This document shows, in pieces, positions 42,402 to 49,716 of a stretch of DNA of 59,208 nucleotides. The stretch's first letter is position 1, and each line of letters begins with the position of its first letter. The notes below the pieces were generated by a model. That model ran no database searches, had not been told where the DNA came from, and saw only the letters and a program-made list of their open reading frames with translations. The translations under genes were made by a program, and so were the position numbers. This DNA comes from a virus: the IMG/VR virus record IMGVR_UViG_3300028563_000024, positions 1-59,208 of that record; one strand, written 5' to 3'.

Positions 42402-43016
42402 TTAGACCCCCAACAGTGCTTTGTATTGCTGATTGTTGAACGCCACGATCACGTTGTTGTATGGCGTGGTGAGGTCGGTGCCGTTTGCACCGGGTGGTGA
42501 CGTAATGACGTTGACCACCTTGAAAGGCAGCGTGACAGTAGTCGTTGGTGTGCTGAGCGACATGGTCGAAATGCCGGTCGTGGTGTTGCCAAGCGGCGTG
42601 GCCACAATGTCGGCGGTGCGGCCAATCGAGGTCTGAGTGATGGCAGAGCCGATACCGGCTTGCACCTTCCACTGACTGTTCGGGTCGTCAACCACAAAGG
42701 CGTTGACGTCTCCGGTAGCGTCCGAGCCGGGCCAGTAGTTGCTCCAGACGTGCTTTTTCTGCGACGTGGAGTTGTAGGAGCATCCAATGAAGATGCCGAC
42801 AAGGATCTGTGTGGCGGTTGAGCCATCACCGTTCGCCCACTGCTCGATATAGCCAGTGGGGCCGGAAACGTTCATGCGCACCGCGTCTCCGTAGAAGATC
42901 GCGGTGGCGTAACCTGATGCAATTCGGTAAGGGGTGTTGTGGTTCTCAGCAAAGTTCGGAGGCCCAGAGGCCGTTCCGATCTGCGAGAAGCCAAACGGAC
43001 CTTGTACGTTGGCCAT
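42402..43016 (-). CDS. Capsid-associated structural protein, 204 residues
   Basis: The product starts MANVQGPFGFSQIGTASG and has beta-rich, low-charge sequence (YRIASGYATAIFYGDAVRM). This type of gene often lies directly upstream of the major capsid gene and encodes a decoration or stabilising protein. It is the first gene of the capsid transcript, after a 292-base structured leader. The decoration role is inferred from position. Confidence 0.65.
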   Translation of the reverse strand: MANVQGPFGFSQIGTASGPPNFAENHNTPYRIASGYATAIFYGDAVRMNVSGPTGYIEQWANGDGSTATQILVGIFIGCSYNSTSQKKHVWSNYWPGSDATGDVNAFVVDDPNSQWKVQAGIGSAITQTSIGRTADIVATPLGNTTTGISTMSLSTPTTTVTLPFKVVNVITSPPGANGTDLTTPYNNVIVAFNNQQYKALLGV

Positions 43017-43137
43017 GGCTTATGCGGTTCCAGGTTAGGGAAACTGCGAACAAGCCAGAAGCTTGTGAACAGCAACCCAGGAAGTTTCAGTGCTACCGCA
43101 GTACGCAGCAGCGGTTTGAGCTGGAAGCGCCTTAAAG

Positions 43138-43151
43138 GCCCGGACACGGGC
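43138..43151. terminator. Possible weak terminator hairpin downstream of the Mom-like gene
   Basis: GCCCG and CGGGC form a perfect 5-bp stem with a 4-base loop. On the minus strand it is followed by CTTTAAGG, a weak T-containing tail. It could separate the Mom-like transcript from the capsid genes, but it would also attenuate the candidate promoter upstream. Confidence 0.3.
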
Positions 43152-43245
43152 TAGGAGCTAGTCCTTGATTCTCTTTCTTCTGAGAACCCTTCAGTAGCTA
43201 CGGTCGCGCGGCTACCGGAAAAATCAGAAACACTCTAAGGCAAAT

Positions 43246-43275
43246 TCTATAAGGGTAATGGCGGTCTGAAGGCAA
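43246..43275 (-). promoter_or_regulatory. Candidate promoter for the capsid operon
   Basis: On the minus strand TTGCCT (43275-43270) and TATAGA (43251-43246) are separated by 18 bases. It points toward the capsid genes and lies in the largest gap of the late region. This is a pattern match only. Confidence 0.4.
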
Positions 43276-43308
43276 GCGGTAAAATGCAGCAGTTAAAACT
43301 TTTACGCA

Positions 43309-43926
43309 TCAACAAGACAAAAGCGACGTGTCAGAACACCTAGAAGCGACTTCTAGGGATTCTATCGGCAGGTCGTCCTGTCCAGTCTTACGAGCAAACA
43401 CTAGTTTGGGGCGAAGGTTCTTTACGTCCCACACACGTTTGCCGCCCCAACTATCGGTACCAACGCCGCCTACACGTTTGCAAGTGAAGCCTCTAGTCAA
43501 GCCAACCTCAACCCAACCGTCGCGACGATAAAGTTCGCCTGTTCGTGGCAACTCAACCAAAGTTTCGAACCCCGCGACCAAAGACCCGTAACAACGAGGC
43601 CAATCGCGTAAAACAAAGCCACGCCAAACTTTGACAACTTTCGATGCAAAATTACGAAAGGGGTACTCGCCATTCTGCTTCTCTATATGGAAGAAGGTGT
43701 TATTAACCAAGTTATTAAGCGGAACTTCTCTACCAAAGAAATCAGTTCTGCCTGGTAGAAAACGAGTAGCTGACCCTGCAACCGTAACCCCGTAACAGAC
43801 TTGATCCACAAAGACTTTGTAAATTAACTGACGCCCAACGAAGCCCTTTGGCTTCGAGTAATGCGCATACATCCAACACTGGAGTTGAGAATCGGACTTA
43901 GTGACAAGGACAAGGTCAATTTTCAT
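43309..43926 (-). CDS. Mom-like adenine modification protein, 205 residues
   Basis: CWMYAHYSKPKGFVGRQLIY, NNLVNNTFFHIEK, then ELPRTGELYRRDGWVEVGL, FTCKRVGGVGTDSW and GKRVWDVKNLRPKLVF fit the family of the Mu Mom enzyme. Mom converts adenine in DNA to a methylcarbamoyl-type modified base and protects against restriction enzymes. ATG 43926 is chosen over TTG 43938; no strong ribosome binding site precedes it. The gene appears AT-richer than its neighbours and lies between scaffold-side genes and capsid genes, suggesting acquisition. Whether it is active is not known. Confidence 0.78.
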   Translation of the reverse strand: MKIDLVLVTKSDSQLQCWMYAHYSKPKGFVGRQLIYKVFVDQVCYGVTVAGSATRFLPGRTDFFGREVPLNNLVNNTFFHIEKQNGEYPFRNFASKVVKVWRGFVLRDWPRCYGSLVAGFETLVELPRTGELYRRDGWVEVGLTRGFTCKRVGGVGTDSWGGKRVWDVKNLRPKLVFARKTGQDDLPIESLEVASRCSDTSLLSC

Positions 43927-43949
43927 GAGACTTGGCAAAACATACGCTT

Positions 43950-44150
43950 TTACACAGCGTTACGTTCTAATCTCTTTTTGAATTGCGCTAGTGTCTCATT
44001 CGGAACATCTGACGCCACACAGTCCTTGCAAGGTTTGACTCGGAAGGGCCACTTGGTCTTGAGACAACCCTTCCGACAGGCAAAGAACAGGAACCGACCA
44101 CGCCTGATGCCAGGATTGATCTTCTCAAGAAAGAAATGAAGGTCAGCCAC
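43950..44150 (-). CDS. Small Cys-rich protein upstream of the Mom-like gene, 66 residues
   Basis: FFACRKGC and KPCKDC give a C-x3-C and C-x2-C pair suited to one zinc ion, within a basic sequence. It directly precedes the Mom-like gene, as the zinc-finger translational activator Com precedes mom in phage Mu. There is no clear sequence match to Com, so the analogy rests on position, size and Cys pairs. The start is GTG 44150 with a weak ribosome binding site. Confidence 0.55.
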   Translation of the reverse strand: MADLHFFLEKINPGIRRGRFLFFACRKGCLKTKWPFRVKPCKDCVASDVPNETLAQFKKRLERNAV

Positions 44151-44160
44151 GCAGCGGTAT

Positions 44161-44421
44161 TCAGGCTTGCTTCTCTAAGGTGAAGACCGTCTTGACCTTA
44201 GGGCCTTCCTCAGCCAACACATCCGCAATGATTGCCTTGAAGTAGGCCGCCACTGTTACGCCGCTGGCATTGGCTATTGCGAAGAGCAAGTCACGCTCTG
44301 CTCGTGTGACCCATGTCGTAATACCAGCTTTGTCTTGATGGTACTCAGAATATTCAGAGGCGCGGATAACTGTGCCATCTAAGGCTAGAACTGAAGCTGT
44401 AGGGCGCTTAGGTCGAGACAT
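44161..44421 (-). CDS. Possible ribbon-helix-helix-like protein, 86 residues
   Basis: A strand-like ITTWVTRAERDLLFAI is followed by a helix pair (ANASGVTVAAYFKAIIADVL), a layout of small phage DNA-binding proteins of ribbon-helix-helix type. The N-terminus is basic (MSRPKRPTAS). If real, it could regulate the adjacent Mom-like pair. Confidence in the fold is low. Confidence 0.5.
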   Translation of the reverse strand: MSRPKRPTASVLALDGTVIRASEYSEYHQDKAGITTWVTRAERDLLFAIANASGVTVAAYFKAIIADVLAEEGPKVKTVFTLEKQA

Positions 44422-44441
44422 CTTTCCCTCCCCTGACCAGA

Positions 44442-45065
44442 TTACTCCTCAACCACCTGAACAGCCCGCACATACTCTTTCGTGATTCGGGGCTCGACGC
44501 CTTGGTGCTGACGGGTCAGCGTGTCCTTGGGCGTCATGCCCAGGCGCTGCTCAGCCTCACGCATCTGCGTCTTAGCAAGCATACGCTGTTCGCGACGAGC
44601 CTCGCCAGTCAACTCGACAGGACGCTCCATAAGGATAAGTCCGCCCTTGATGATGTGCGGCTGGCTGTAGCCAGGCGGAACCCAAGTCGGGTGGCGCTTC
44701 GGATTGACCGGCTCCCAACCTTGCTCACGCATACTGGCAAGATAGAAGGGATCTTCCTGACCATTGATCGAGAACCGCTTCCACTCGTAGGAACTACCCT
44801 CCGGAATCTCTTCAAGCGGGACGTAGAACATGTCCTGATTGACTTCGGACTTGCGGCGGCGGGTGCGGCGCGGCTCGCCATGCACAGACTCATGGAGAGG
44901 CTCCCGGGCGTCGGTCTTGGCAGCACGGAGAGCAGGGCGCTCGGCGACCTGAGCGGTTTCAATGCCGCCCGTACCGCCGTCCGGCTCAATAGCCTCAATT
45001 TCAGGCTCCGGAGTAGGAACGGGCTTAAGGCGACGGCGGAGCGGGGCTTGAGTTCCAACGGGCAT
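44442..45065 (-). CDS. Structural-type protein with duplicated N-terminus, 207 residues
   Basis: The N-terminal 24 residues (GTQAPLRRRLKPVPTPEPE) are nearly the same as those of the next gene upstream, at 45424. A Pro/Glu-rich linker follows, then a folded C-terminal half (MFYVPLEEIPEGSSYEWKR, QGWEPVNPKRHPTW). Such proteins occur near the scaffold genes of related phages. AGGACTGAAACTC precedes ATG 45065. The function is unknown. Confidence 0.6.
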   Translation of the reverse strand: MPVGTQAPLRRRLKPVPTPEPEIEAIEPDGGTGGIETAQVAERPALRAAKTDAREPLHESVHGEPRRTRRRKSEVNQDMFYVPLEEIPEGSSYEWKRFSINGQEDPFYLASMREQGWEPVNPKRHPTWVPPGYSQPHIIKGGLILMERPVELTGEARREQRMLAKTQMREAEQRLGMTPKDTLTRQHQGVEPRITKEYVRAVQVVEE

Positions 45066-45070
45066 GAGTT

Positions 45071-45424
45071 TCAGTCCTTTTGTTCTGGGATCAATTCTTT
45101 GGCCAGCGCGTCAATAAGCGCGCTCACCTTGTCTGTGACATCGGTCTGGATAACCGCGCTGTTTTCCATGTGCTTGAACACGAGGCGGCCAATGTGATCA
45201 ACGCTAAGGCCAGGAATGCAAGTAGTGTGATCCAACTCTACGAAGCCAGTGTTCCAACTTTGAGGCTTGGTCAAAAGCTCAAACGCCGCTCTCGTCTCAG
45301 GCGTCATTTCAGGAGCGCGGAACGGCCAGCCTAGTGGACGCTCTGCTACCTCAACCTCAGGCTCCGGGGCAGGAGCGGGCTTAAGACGACGACGAAGAGG
45401 CGCACTAGTCGTACCAATCGGCAT
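45071..45424 (-). CDS. Paralogous-start protein with different body, 117 residues
   Basis: ATG 45424 gives MPIGTTSAPLRRRLKPAPA, clearly related to the start of the downstream gene at 45065, but from about residue 27 the sequence is unrelated (FELLTKPQSWNTGFVELD, then a helical end). Five bases separate the two genes. It looks like a gene-start duplication joined to another body. No family was recognised for the body. Confidence 0.6.
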   Translation of the reverse strand: MPIGTTSAPLRRRLKPAPAPEPEVEVAERPLGWPFRAPEMTPETRAAFELLTKPQSWNTGFVELDHTTCIPGLSVDHIGRLVFKHMENSAVIQTDVTDKVSALIDALAKELIPEQKD

Positions 45425-45590
45425 AATCAGCATCCTTTGTTTCAGGCTTTACGTCGTAAGCTTTGTGACCGCCTGGCCTATTAAAGAGAGCAGCGCCAAA
45501 TGCTAGAGCACGACGCGCTTCTTGCTTTGGATCGCCAATAACAAGCCTTGCCCACGCTAGTTCTGCTTCAGATAAGTCAGTCAACGCCAT
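45405..45590 (-). CDS. Small unknown protein, 61 residues
   Basis: The N-terminal half is a clear helix pair (LTDLSEAELAWARLVIGD) and the C-terminal end is polar (ETKDADYADWYD). The start ATG 45590 overlaps the scaffold stop, and its end overlaps the next gene start by 20 bases. No family was recognised. Confidence 0.55.
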   Translation of the reverse strand: MALTDLSEAELAWARLVIGDPKQEARRALAFGAALFNRPGGHKAYDVKPETKDADYADWYD

Positions 45591-46699
45591 TAGTGCGTCA
45601 TCCGACCCAGCTTACCCTCAGCCTCCAGCTCGACAAGGTTCCGAGCATACTGCGCAAAGGCTTGCTGTGGCGTGAGCTGGGGAAAGGACATCTTGGCAGC
45701 GTCCTGCTGATCCTTGGTCAAGGACACAGTGCGGGTCGTACGCGGAACGCCCGTTGCAGAGGGCGGGTCGCGGGTGACGGGAGCGGACGGCTGAGCCAGC
45801 CGCTTCGGCGCGGGCTTCGGCTTCGGGGCTACTTCCTCTTCGCCAGCCTCAACCGTCTCAGCAGCAAGCGAGGTTGGCTGGCGATAACCCGCCGTCTCCT
45901 CAATAATGCGGAAGTAATCCGGCGAGTTGGGCTCAGCGCCTTCAGCCAGAGCAGCGTAATGCCCCTTCATCATCTTGGCATTGGATGTGGTATTACCGCC
46001 TACATTGGCGGGGACACAGTCAGGATGCGCCCTCAGCCAGGCCTGAGCAGCTGGAGCAAAGCTGGAGACATACTGCTCAAAGGGCGTGAGATGAGTTTGA
46101 GGCGCTTCAACGCGGCCCTCGGTGGTTGGCTTACGGGCACCGCTTTCATACGCTGCCTTGGCCGTCTCCAGGCGATCTAGAGCCGATGCAGCCTTGGAGA
46201 CCTTGGTCTGGGCTTGAGCGGCCTTCTTGAACTCACCAGCCTCCAAGGCGCGTTCGAGTTCTTCCTCAGCCGAGGCCAGCTCACGGGTGGCGTTATCAAC
46301 ACCGGTGGTGATAAGGGCAAGCTCGGTGTTCTCAGCGGACTCGCGGGCCTGCTTTGCCTCCTGCTCGCGCTGCTGAGCGAGTTGGGTAGCGTTGTCAGCG
46401 CGGCGGCGCTCAGCAAGGGCTGTAGCCTCAGCAGCGGAGAGCGAGGCCTTCTGATTCTCGACAGTCTTCTGGAGCGCGACGAGGACTTCATCCGCCTGCT
46501 TAGCGGGAGCCTGCTCACTCAACCTGACGCGGGGAAGAACCTTCGGCTTAGGCTCTGGCTTGGCGGGTTCGCCATCTTCGCCGAGCTCTACGTCGGCAGC
46601 AGCTGCGATTTCTGCATCTGTGGTTGCCTGGTCTTTCGGAAGCTCAACCGTGACGACGCTGTCGTCCGTAACTTCGACGGTTGCGTTAGGGCCTGCCAT
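45590..46699 (-). CDS. Scaffolding-type protein, 369 residues
   Basis: An acidic N-terminus, a Pro/Lys linker, a long uninterrupted coiled coil (residues about 70-180, for example SAAEATALAERRRADNATQL) and a small basic C-terminal segment (FAQYARNLVELEAEGKLG) are the usual features of a head scaffolding protein. AGGAGAGCAATTAA precedes ATG 46699. It lies upstream of the capsid genes, as expected. Scaffolds guide capsid assembly and leave before maturation. Confidence 0.75.
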   Translation of the reverse strand: MAGPNATVEVTDDSVVTVELPKDQATTDAEIAAAADVELGEDGEPAKPEPKPKVLPRVRLSEQAPAKQADEVLVALQKTVENQKASLSAAEATALAERRRADNATQLAQQREQEAKQARESAENTELALITTGVDNATRELASAEEELERALEAGEFKKAAQAQTKVSKAASALDRLETAKAAYESGARKPTTEGRVEAPQTHLTPFEQYVSSFAPAAQAWLRAHPDCVPANVGGNTTSNAKMMKGHYAALAEGAEPNSPDYFRIIEETAGYRQPTSLAAETVEAGEEEVAPKPKPAPKRLAQPSAPVTRDPPSATGVPRTTRTVSLTKDQQDAAKMSFPQLTPQQAFAQYARNLVELEAEGKLGRMTH

Positions 46700-47237
46700 T
46701 TAATTGCTCTCCTGATTTAGCCAATCTTACCTGGGAATAGCATAAACGTAAATGCGTTCGGCAATACGGATGGTCGTCAAGGCGCTTATTGCTGCAAAAC
46801 TTAAAATCAGGCGTACCGACATCGCCAATTGGGTAGCGGCAATCGTCTACTTTCAAGAGCAGAACCTTGGGCAATCTGGCTTTTCCTAGAGCATCAACAA
46901 ATTCAGCCTGGTCAGCAGGAGCGTTGAATGCAAGTGCCTTAGACCTTGGGAATTCTGGATCATCTGGAATATCTGTCGTAGGGCTAAGGCGAACTCTGGG
47001 GAGAGATGAGGTTGGGCGAAGCTCCGCCTTGCGCAACACAGCGACAACTTCCGGCTTAGGCTTGACCTGGACATTGACTGGGCGATCTCTGTCTGAAAGG
47101 CCTTCGCGGTGCAACCGGCCAATGATGGCGTTGCGCGTGCGGCCTAGCTTCATGCCAATCGTCTTAGGGCTGTAGCCCTTGGACCAGAGATCAAACACGA
47201 ATTTGAACTCGCTATCCGTCCACGATTTAGAAGGCAT
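46686..47237 (-). CDS. GcrA family cell-cycle regulator homologue, 183 residues
   Basis: The N-terminal KSWTDSEFKFVFDLWSKG and TRNAIIGRLHREGL match the GcrA DNA-binding helix-turn-helix. The C-terminal DDCRYPIGDVGTPDF then FCSNK and YCRTH match the Cys-containing end of the family. In Caulobacter, GcrA works with the primary sigma factor at methylated promoters. A phage copy could redirect host transcription or activate late genes. ATG 47237 shares an A with the previous stop (TAATG). This gene is the main clue to an alphaproteobacterial host. Confidence 0.88.
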   Translation of the reverse strand: MPSKSWTDSEFKFVFDLWSKGYSPKTIGMKLGRTRNAIIGRLHREGLSDRDRPVNVQVKPKPEVVAVLRKAELRPTSSLPRVRLSPTTDIPDDPEFPRSKALAFNAPADQAEFVDALGKARLPKVLLLKVDDCRYPIGDVGTPDFKFCSNKRLDDHPYCRTHLRLCYSQVRLAKSGEQLNGRP

Positions 47238-47494
47238 TACGAAGAAGCCTTTCGCAGTTTTTGCAAAGCAGCCCAATCGAACTTGCTGGGAAGTGTTAGC
47301 ATAGACTCATGCGCCCAAATCTGTTTGTAGTCACAGTGCAGACAGATCCAGCCGTCCTTAGTCGCAACCAAAGACTTATCACCAGCGTGATCGTTCCCGC
47401 ACGTAAATGAATGAACCGCATCTGCCTGCTGCCAACGGTTAAGCGCGTCAACTTGCGCCACGCTCCATGGAGCGACAACCCAACCGTTTGTCAA
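47237..47494 (-). CDS. Small zinc-ribbon-like protein, 85 residues
   Basis: HSFTCGNDHAGD and WICLHCDYKQ give Cys/His and C-x2-C groups that could bind zinc. It begins WVVAPWSVAQVDALNRWQ, a pattern I associate with small unknown proteins of alphaproteobacterial phages. The TTG start overlaps the GroES-like stop (TTGA). It is coupled to the GcrA gene downstream. Confidence 0.6.
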   Translation of the reverse strand: MTNGWVVAPWSVAQVDALNRWQQADAVHSFTCGNDHAGDKSLVATKDGWICLHCDYKQIWAHESMLTLPSKFDWAALQKLRKASS

Positions 47495-47895
47495 AACACG
47501 CAGTCTGGCGACGGCAGCTTAATTCTGATGAATTGGTCGTCTACAATGCGGCAGAGCTGTTGCCCCAACATTATCTTACGGCCATCGCTAACCCAGATCG
47601 CTACCCAATCGCCGACAGCAACGTCGAACCCTTGAAAGTCATATGACGCATCTGACTTGAAGGCAGCGGGGCCTTTCAGAATGCATAGCGAAGATTTGCC
47701 CTGATGAACATCCTCACCGCGCGTTCCATCAGGAAGCAAGATGCCAGACTTTGTCTTTTCCGGACGCAAATACGTCGCCAAGAGAACCTGGTTCCCTTGC
47801 AACTGGAAATCTTTAAGGTTGATCCCGCTTTCTTTCAGGGTGTCCCAAATCTGCTTGGCAGGGTCTTTCTCATGAACCATCAATCTAGCGGGCAT
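47491..47895 (-). CDS. GroES-like co-chaperonin, 134 residues
   Basis: NQVLLATYLRPEKTKSGILL then VGDWVAIWVSDGRKIML and GQQLCRIVDDQFIRIK follow the GroES beta-barrel pattern. The mobile-loop region (LPDGTRGEDVHQGK) is changed from the standard. At 134 residues it is longer than typical GroES (about 95), with extra N-terminal sequence. T4 gp31 is a known phage GroES substitute needed for capsid folding; a similar role with host GroEL is inferred. The ribosome binding site is AAGGAG. Confidence 0.75.
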   Translation of the reverse strand: MPARLMVHEKDPAKQIWDTLKESGINLKDFQLQGNQVLLATYLRPEKTKSGILLPDGTRGEDVHQGKSSLCILKGPAAFKSDASYDFQGFDVAVGDWVAIWVSDGRKIMLGQQLCRIVDDQFIRIKLPSPDCVF

Positions 47896-47902
47896 CTAGC
47901 TA

Positions 47903-48031
47903 CTACTCCTTACTCTGTTCTGGTTCAATCCAAATATCATAAACCCAATCAAACACCACCGTCACGGCAGCTGCAACCATAACGGCTGAGAGCAGCACTA
48001 CCAACAGCGTGACCAGGAACGCCTCGATCAT
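47903..48031 (-). CDS. Tiny membrane protein, 42 residues
   Basis: MIEAFLVTLLVVLLS followed by more hydrophobic residues forms one long membrane helix, then an acidic tail (DIWIEPEQSKE). The ATGA overlap with the 48028-48267 gene supports translation. Its end contains the AAGGAG site of the GroES-like gene. Function unknown. Confidence 0.55.
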   Translation of the reverse strand: MIEAFLVTLLVVLLSAVMVAAAVTVVFDWVYDIWIEPEQSKE

Positions 48032-48267
48032 TTGCCTGAGCTCTCGCGCCCGCCGTACATGTCAACTTCGATCTCGTGGCACTTGCTGAGCACATCGTTC
48101 AAGGCTGTGATGTAGGCCACCTGCGCCGCGTACTTCTCAGCCACAGTCTCAGCTCCGCCTTGGATAGTCTTGGCAGAGCCTTCCGCTAGTTGCGTCATAC
48201 GGTTCTCAATGTCCTTAGCCAGAACCGGGTAGAGCCTGCGGTGGAAAGCGTCGATCAGGTCAGGCAT
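48028..48267 (-). CDS. Small helical phage protein, 79 residues
   Basis: Start ATG 48267 lies inside the end of the 124-residue gene. The sequence is one long helix with a His- and Met-containing first half (LIDAFHRRLYPVLAKDI) and a Glu/Ala-rich second half. Such small helical proteins are common near phage scaffold genes. No role can be assigned. Confidence 0.55.
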   Translation of the reverse strand: MPDLIDAFHRRLYPVLAKDIENRMTQLAEGSAKTIQGGAETVAEKYAAQVAYITALNDVLSKCHEIEVDMYGGRESSGK

Positions 48268-48634
48268 CAACCAACTGCTCCGCCTTAATCTCGCTCTCAG
48301 TGGCGTAGCGGATCAGCCCTTCGATGTACCATTCTTCGGTATCGTCGCGACCATTCGGTCCCCAATAGGTGTGGGTCGAACCAGTAATTCCTTCAGCAAC
48401 GTACCAGCCTTCTTGATCAAGATCGAGCATCTGCTCCAACTGGCAGTCGATACCAACGCCCTCGTTCATCCAGAATACGCTGGTGTCTCTGTCCCAATCG
48501 TAGACCTCGATGCTCCAACCGCTCTGGCAAAACTCTGGCTCACGGTACCAACGGAAAAGCACACGCCCAAGCGTGCTGTAGCTAGGCAGCTCAAAGTCTT
48601 CTTCAGGGGGAGCGGCAACGAGTTCAAGGCTCAT
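48260..48634 (-). CDS. Acidic unknown protein, 124 residues
   Basis: Strongly acidic and aromatic (WSIEVYDWDRDTSVFWMN, EEWYIEGLIRY), possibly a small beta-sheet domain with a helical end. No Cys cluster or signal. The downstream gene start overlaps its end. DNA mimicry is conceivable from the charge but there is no specific evidence. Confidence 0.55.
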   Translation of the reverse strand: MSLELVAAPPEEDFELPSYSTLGRVLFRWYREPEFCQSGWSIEVYDWDRDTSVFWMNEGVGIDCQLEQMLDLDQEGWYVAEGITGSTHTYWGPNGRDDTEEWYIEGLIRYATESEIKAEQLVDA

Positions 48635-48641
48635 CAGAAAC

Positions 48642-48803
48642 TCAACCCTTAACCTGCGAATTCAGATGCGTCAGTCCAAGATGACTGTAGCTCTGCGCCA
48701 GCACAGTGGCTAGCTGCTCAGCAGTCATACGTGGCATTGCGATGTAGAGCGCCCTCATGCTGGCTTCGCTCATGAGCACCTTGCGGATGTAAGCGAGATA
48801 CAT
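48642..48803 (-). CDS. Small helical protein, 53 residues
   Basis: ATG 48803 follows the previous stop by one base (TAGGATG), with GGAG about 14 bases upstream. The product MYLAYIRKVLMSEAS and onward is two helices. The longer frame to 48884 overlaps the previous gene and is not favoured. No family was recognised. Confidence 0.5.
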   Translation of the reverse strand: MYLAYIRKVLMSEASMRALYIAMPRMTAEQLATVLAQSYSHLGLTHLNSQVKG

Positions 48804-48804
48804 C

Positions 48805-49236
48805 CTAGCGATTGGCTCCGTAATGCCGAATGCCAAGGGTCTTATGGCGCTTGACGGTCTTCTTCGGCTTGCCCTTTGGACCACTACCTTGCCAACACGA
48901 ACGCTTCTTTTTGCGCTCGTCTAAACGATTGGCCGGAGAGGTTGGGCTGATGGTGTAATCGCCAGACATGAACTTGCCTCCGCGATCAAAGGCAATAATT
49001 TCAGAGCGGAGTGACTGTGGCGTACGGTAGCGCGTCCAGGACTTACCGTCCTTCTCCTTAATGTAAATGTAACCAATGTGGACGCGCGCATCCTCAACAT
49101 GGAGCTGACGCTTGCAAGCCTGAGCGGCTGCACACATTGCAGCGTTCTTGCTGTCGCCCTTCTTGATATCGGTAGGCGTAATATGGAGCGTAATCTTCTT
49201 GGTGGCGTCTTTGACTGGTAGTCCTGCGATAGCCAT
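48805..49236 (-). CDS. Basic unknown protein, 143 residues
   Basis: ATG 49236 is chosen because AGAAGGACTAAACAG precedes it; the frame is open to 49452 only over the neighbouring gene. The product starts MAIAGLPVKDATKKITLHIT, has alternating beta and helical segments (VHIGYIYIKEKDG) and a very basic C-terminus (ERKKKRSCW, KGKPKKTVKRHK). It may bind nucleic acid. No family was recognised. Confidence 0.6.
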   Translation of the reverse strand: MAIAGLPVKDATKKITLHITPTDIKKGDSKNAAMCAAAQACKRQLHVEDARVHIGYIYIKEKDGKSWTRYRTPQSLRSEIIAFDRGGKFMSGDYTISPTSPANRLDERKKKRSCWQGSGPKGKPKKTVKRHKTLGIRHYGANR

Positions 49237-49255
49237 TCTGTTTAGTCCTTCTGTT

Positions 49256-49483
49256 TCAAAGTCTCTGCTGGAAGTCTTTGACAAGGTCGGCAATAAAGTC
49301 CTCGTGCTCAATTCCAAGAATACCAGCAAACTCTTTCGCATCGAGCAAGTCAGCAGCGTCTGCTTCCTGAGGCTCGAAGTCATCCTTCGCGTATAAGGCT
49401 GAGCGCGCTGGGTGGTCGAAGTTGAAGAAGAGGTCGGAAAGTTGAGCGGCATTCAGGACGAGAGTAATTCCACGAAGAGCCAT
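49256..49483 (-). CDS. Small acidic protein, 75 residues
   Basis: GAAGGAACTCAACAG precedes ATG 49483, closely matching the leader of the 48805-49236 gene. The product starts MALRGITLVLNAAQ and ends with an acidic helix. It is the first gene after the structured gap at 49484-49735. No family was recognised. Confidence 0.55.
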   Translation of the reverse strand: MALRGITLVLNAAQLSDLFFNFDHPARSALYAKDDFEPQEADAADLLDAKEFAGILGIEHEDFIADLVKDFQQRL

Positions 49484-49523
49484 CTGTTGAGTTCCTTCTG
49501 GTTTCTAAGTCTCAGAATCTAAG

Positions 49524-49716
49524 TAGGAGCAGGGATGTTTGCGTTTCCCTAAGGTCTCGTCTTTGTGTCCTGCTACTTTCGGACGCCGAAGCTCCCCTTC
49601 GGCTCGCCTTTTCCAACACCCGAGAAGCCAGTCTTACAGAAAAGGCGAATGGAGATAAGACTTTTCTGGTAGCAGACTGGTTGATTGCGTAACTCCGGCC
49701 GAGGCCGCTGCTCCTA
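49524..49716. ncRNA. Candidate structured RNA or processing element, about 193 bases
   Basis: A nested set of perfect stems fills this gap. P1 is TAGGAGCAG (49524-49532) with CTGCTCCTA (49708-49716). P2 is CTGCTAC (49570-49576) with GTAGCAG (49669-49675). Inside P2 are hairpin GCCGAAG/CTTCGGC (49585-49603) and, abutting it, a 10-bp stem TCGCCTTTTC/GAAAAGGCGA (49604-49613 with 49639-49648). Smaller hairpins sit near 49531-49550 and 49698-49708. There is no tRNA T-loop and no protein-like frame. The strand is not decided; late transcription would make the minus-strand RNA. Confidence 0.5.

Larger units (their letters stand above)
43017..43308 (-). other. Noncoding structured leader of the capsid genes
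   Basis: No convincing gene is present. Stems include GAAACT/AGTTTC (43040-43045 with 43084-43089) enclosing ACAAGC/GCTTGT (43050-43055 with 43061-43066), an ACCGC/GCGGT pair near 43095-43116, and a GCCCG/CGGGC hairpin at 43138-43151. With the promoter candidate at 43246-43275, this would give a leader of roughly 220 bases before the first capsid ATG. The elements could stabilise the message or terminate transcription coming from the Mom-like gene. Confidence 0.45.

Noticed and set aside
49524-49716. tRNA or tRNA-like gene
   Set aside because: Despite the multi-stem fold there is no T-loop consensus, no anticodon arm of the right size and no CCA end.
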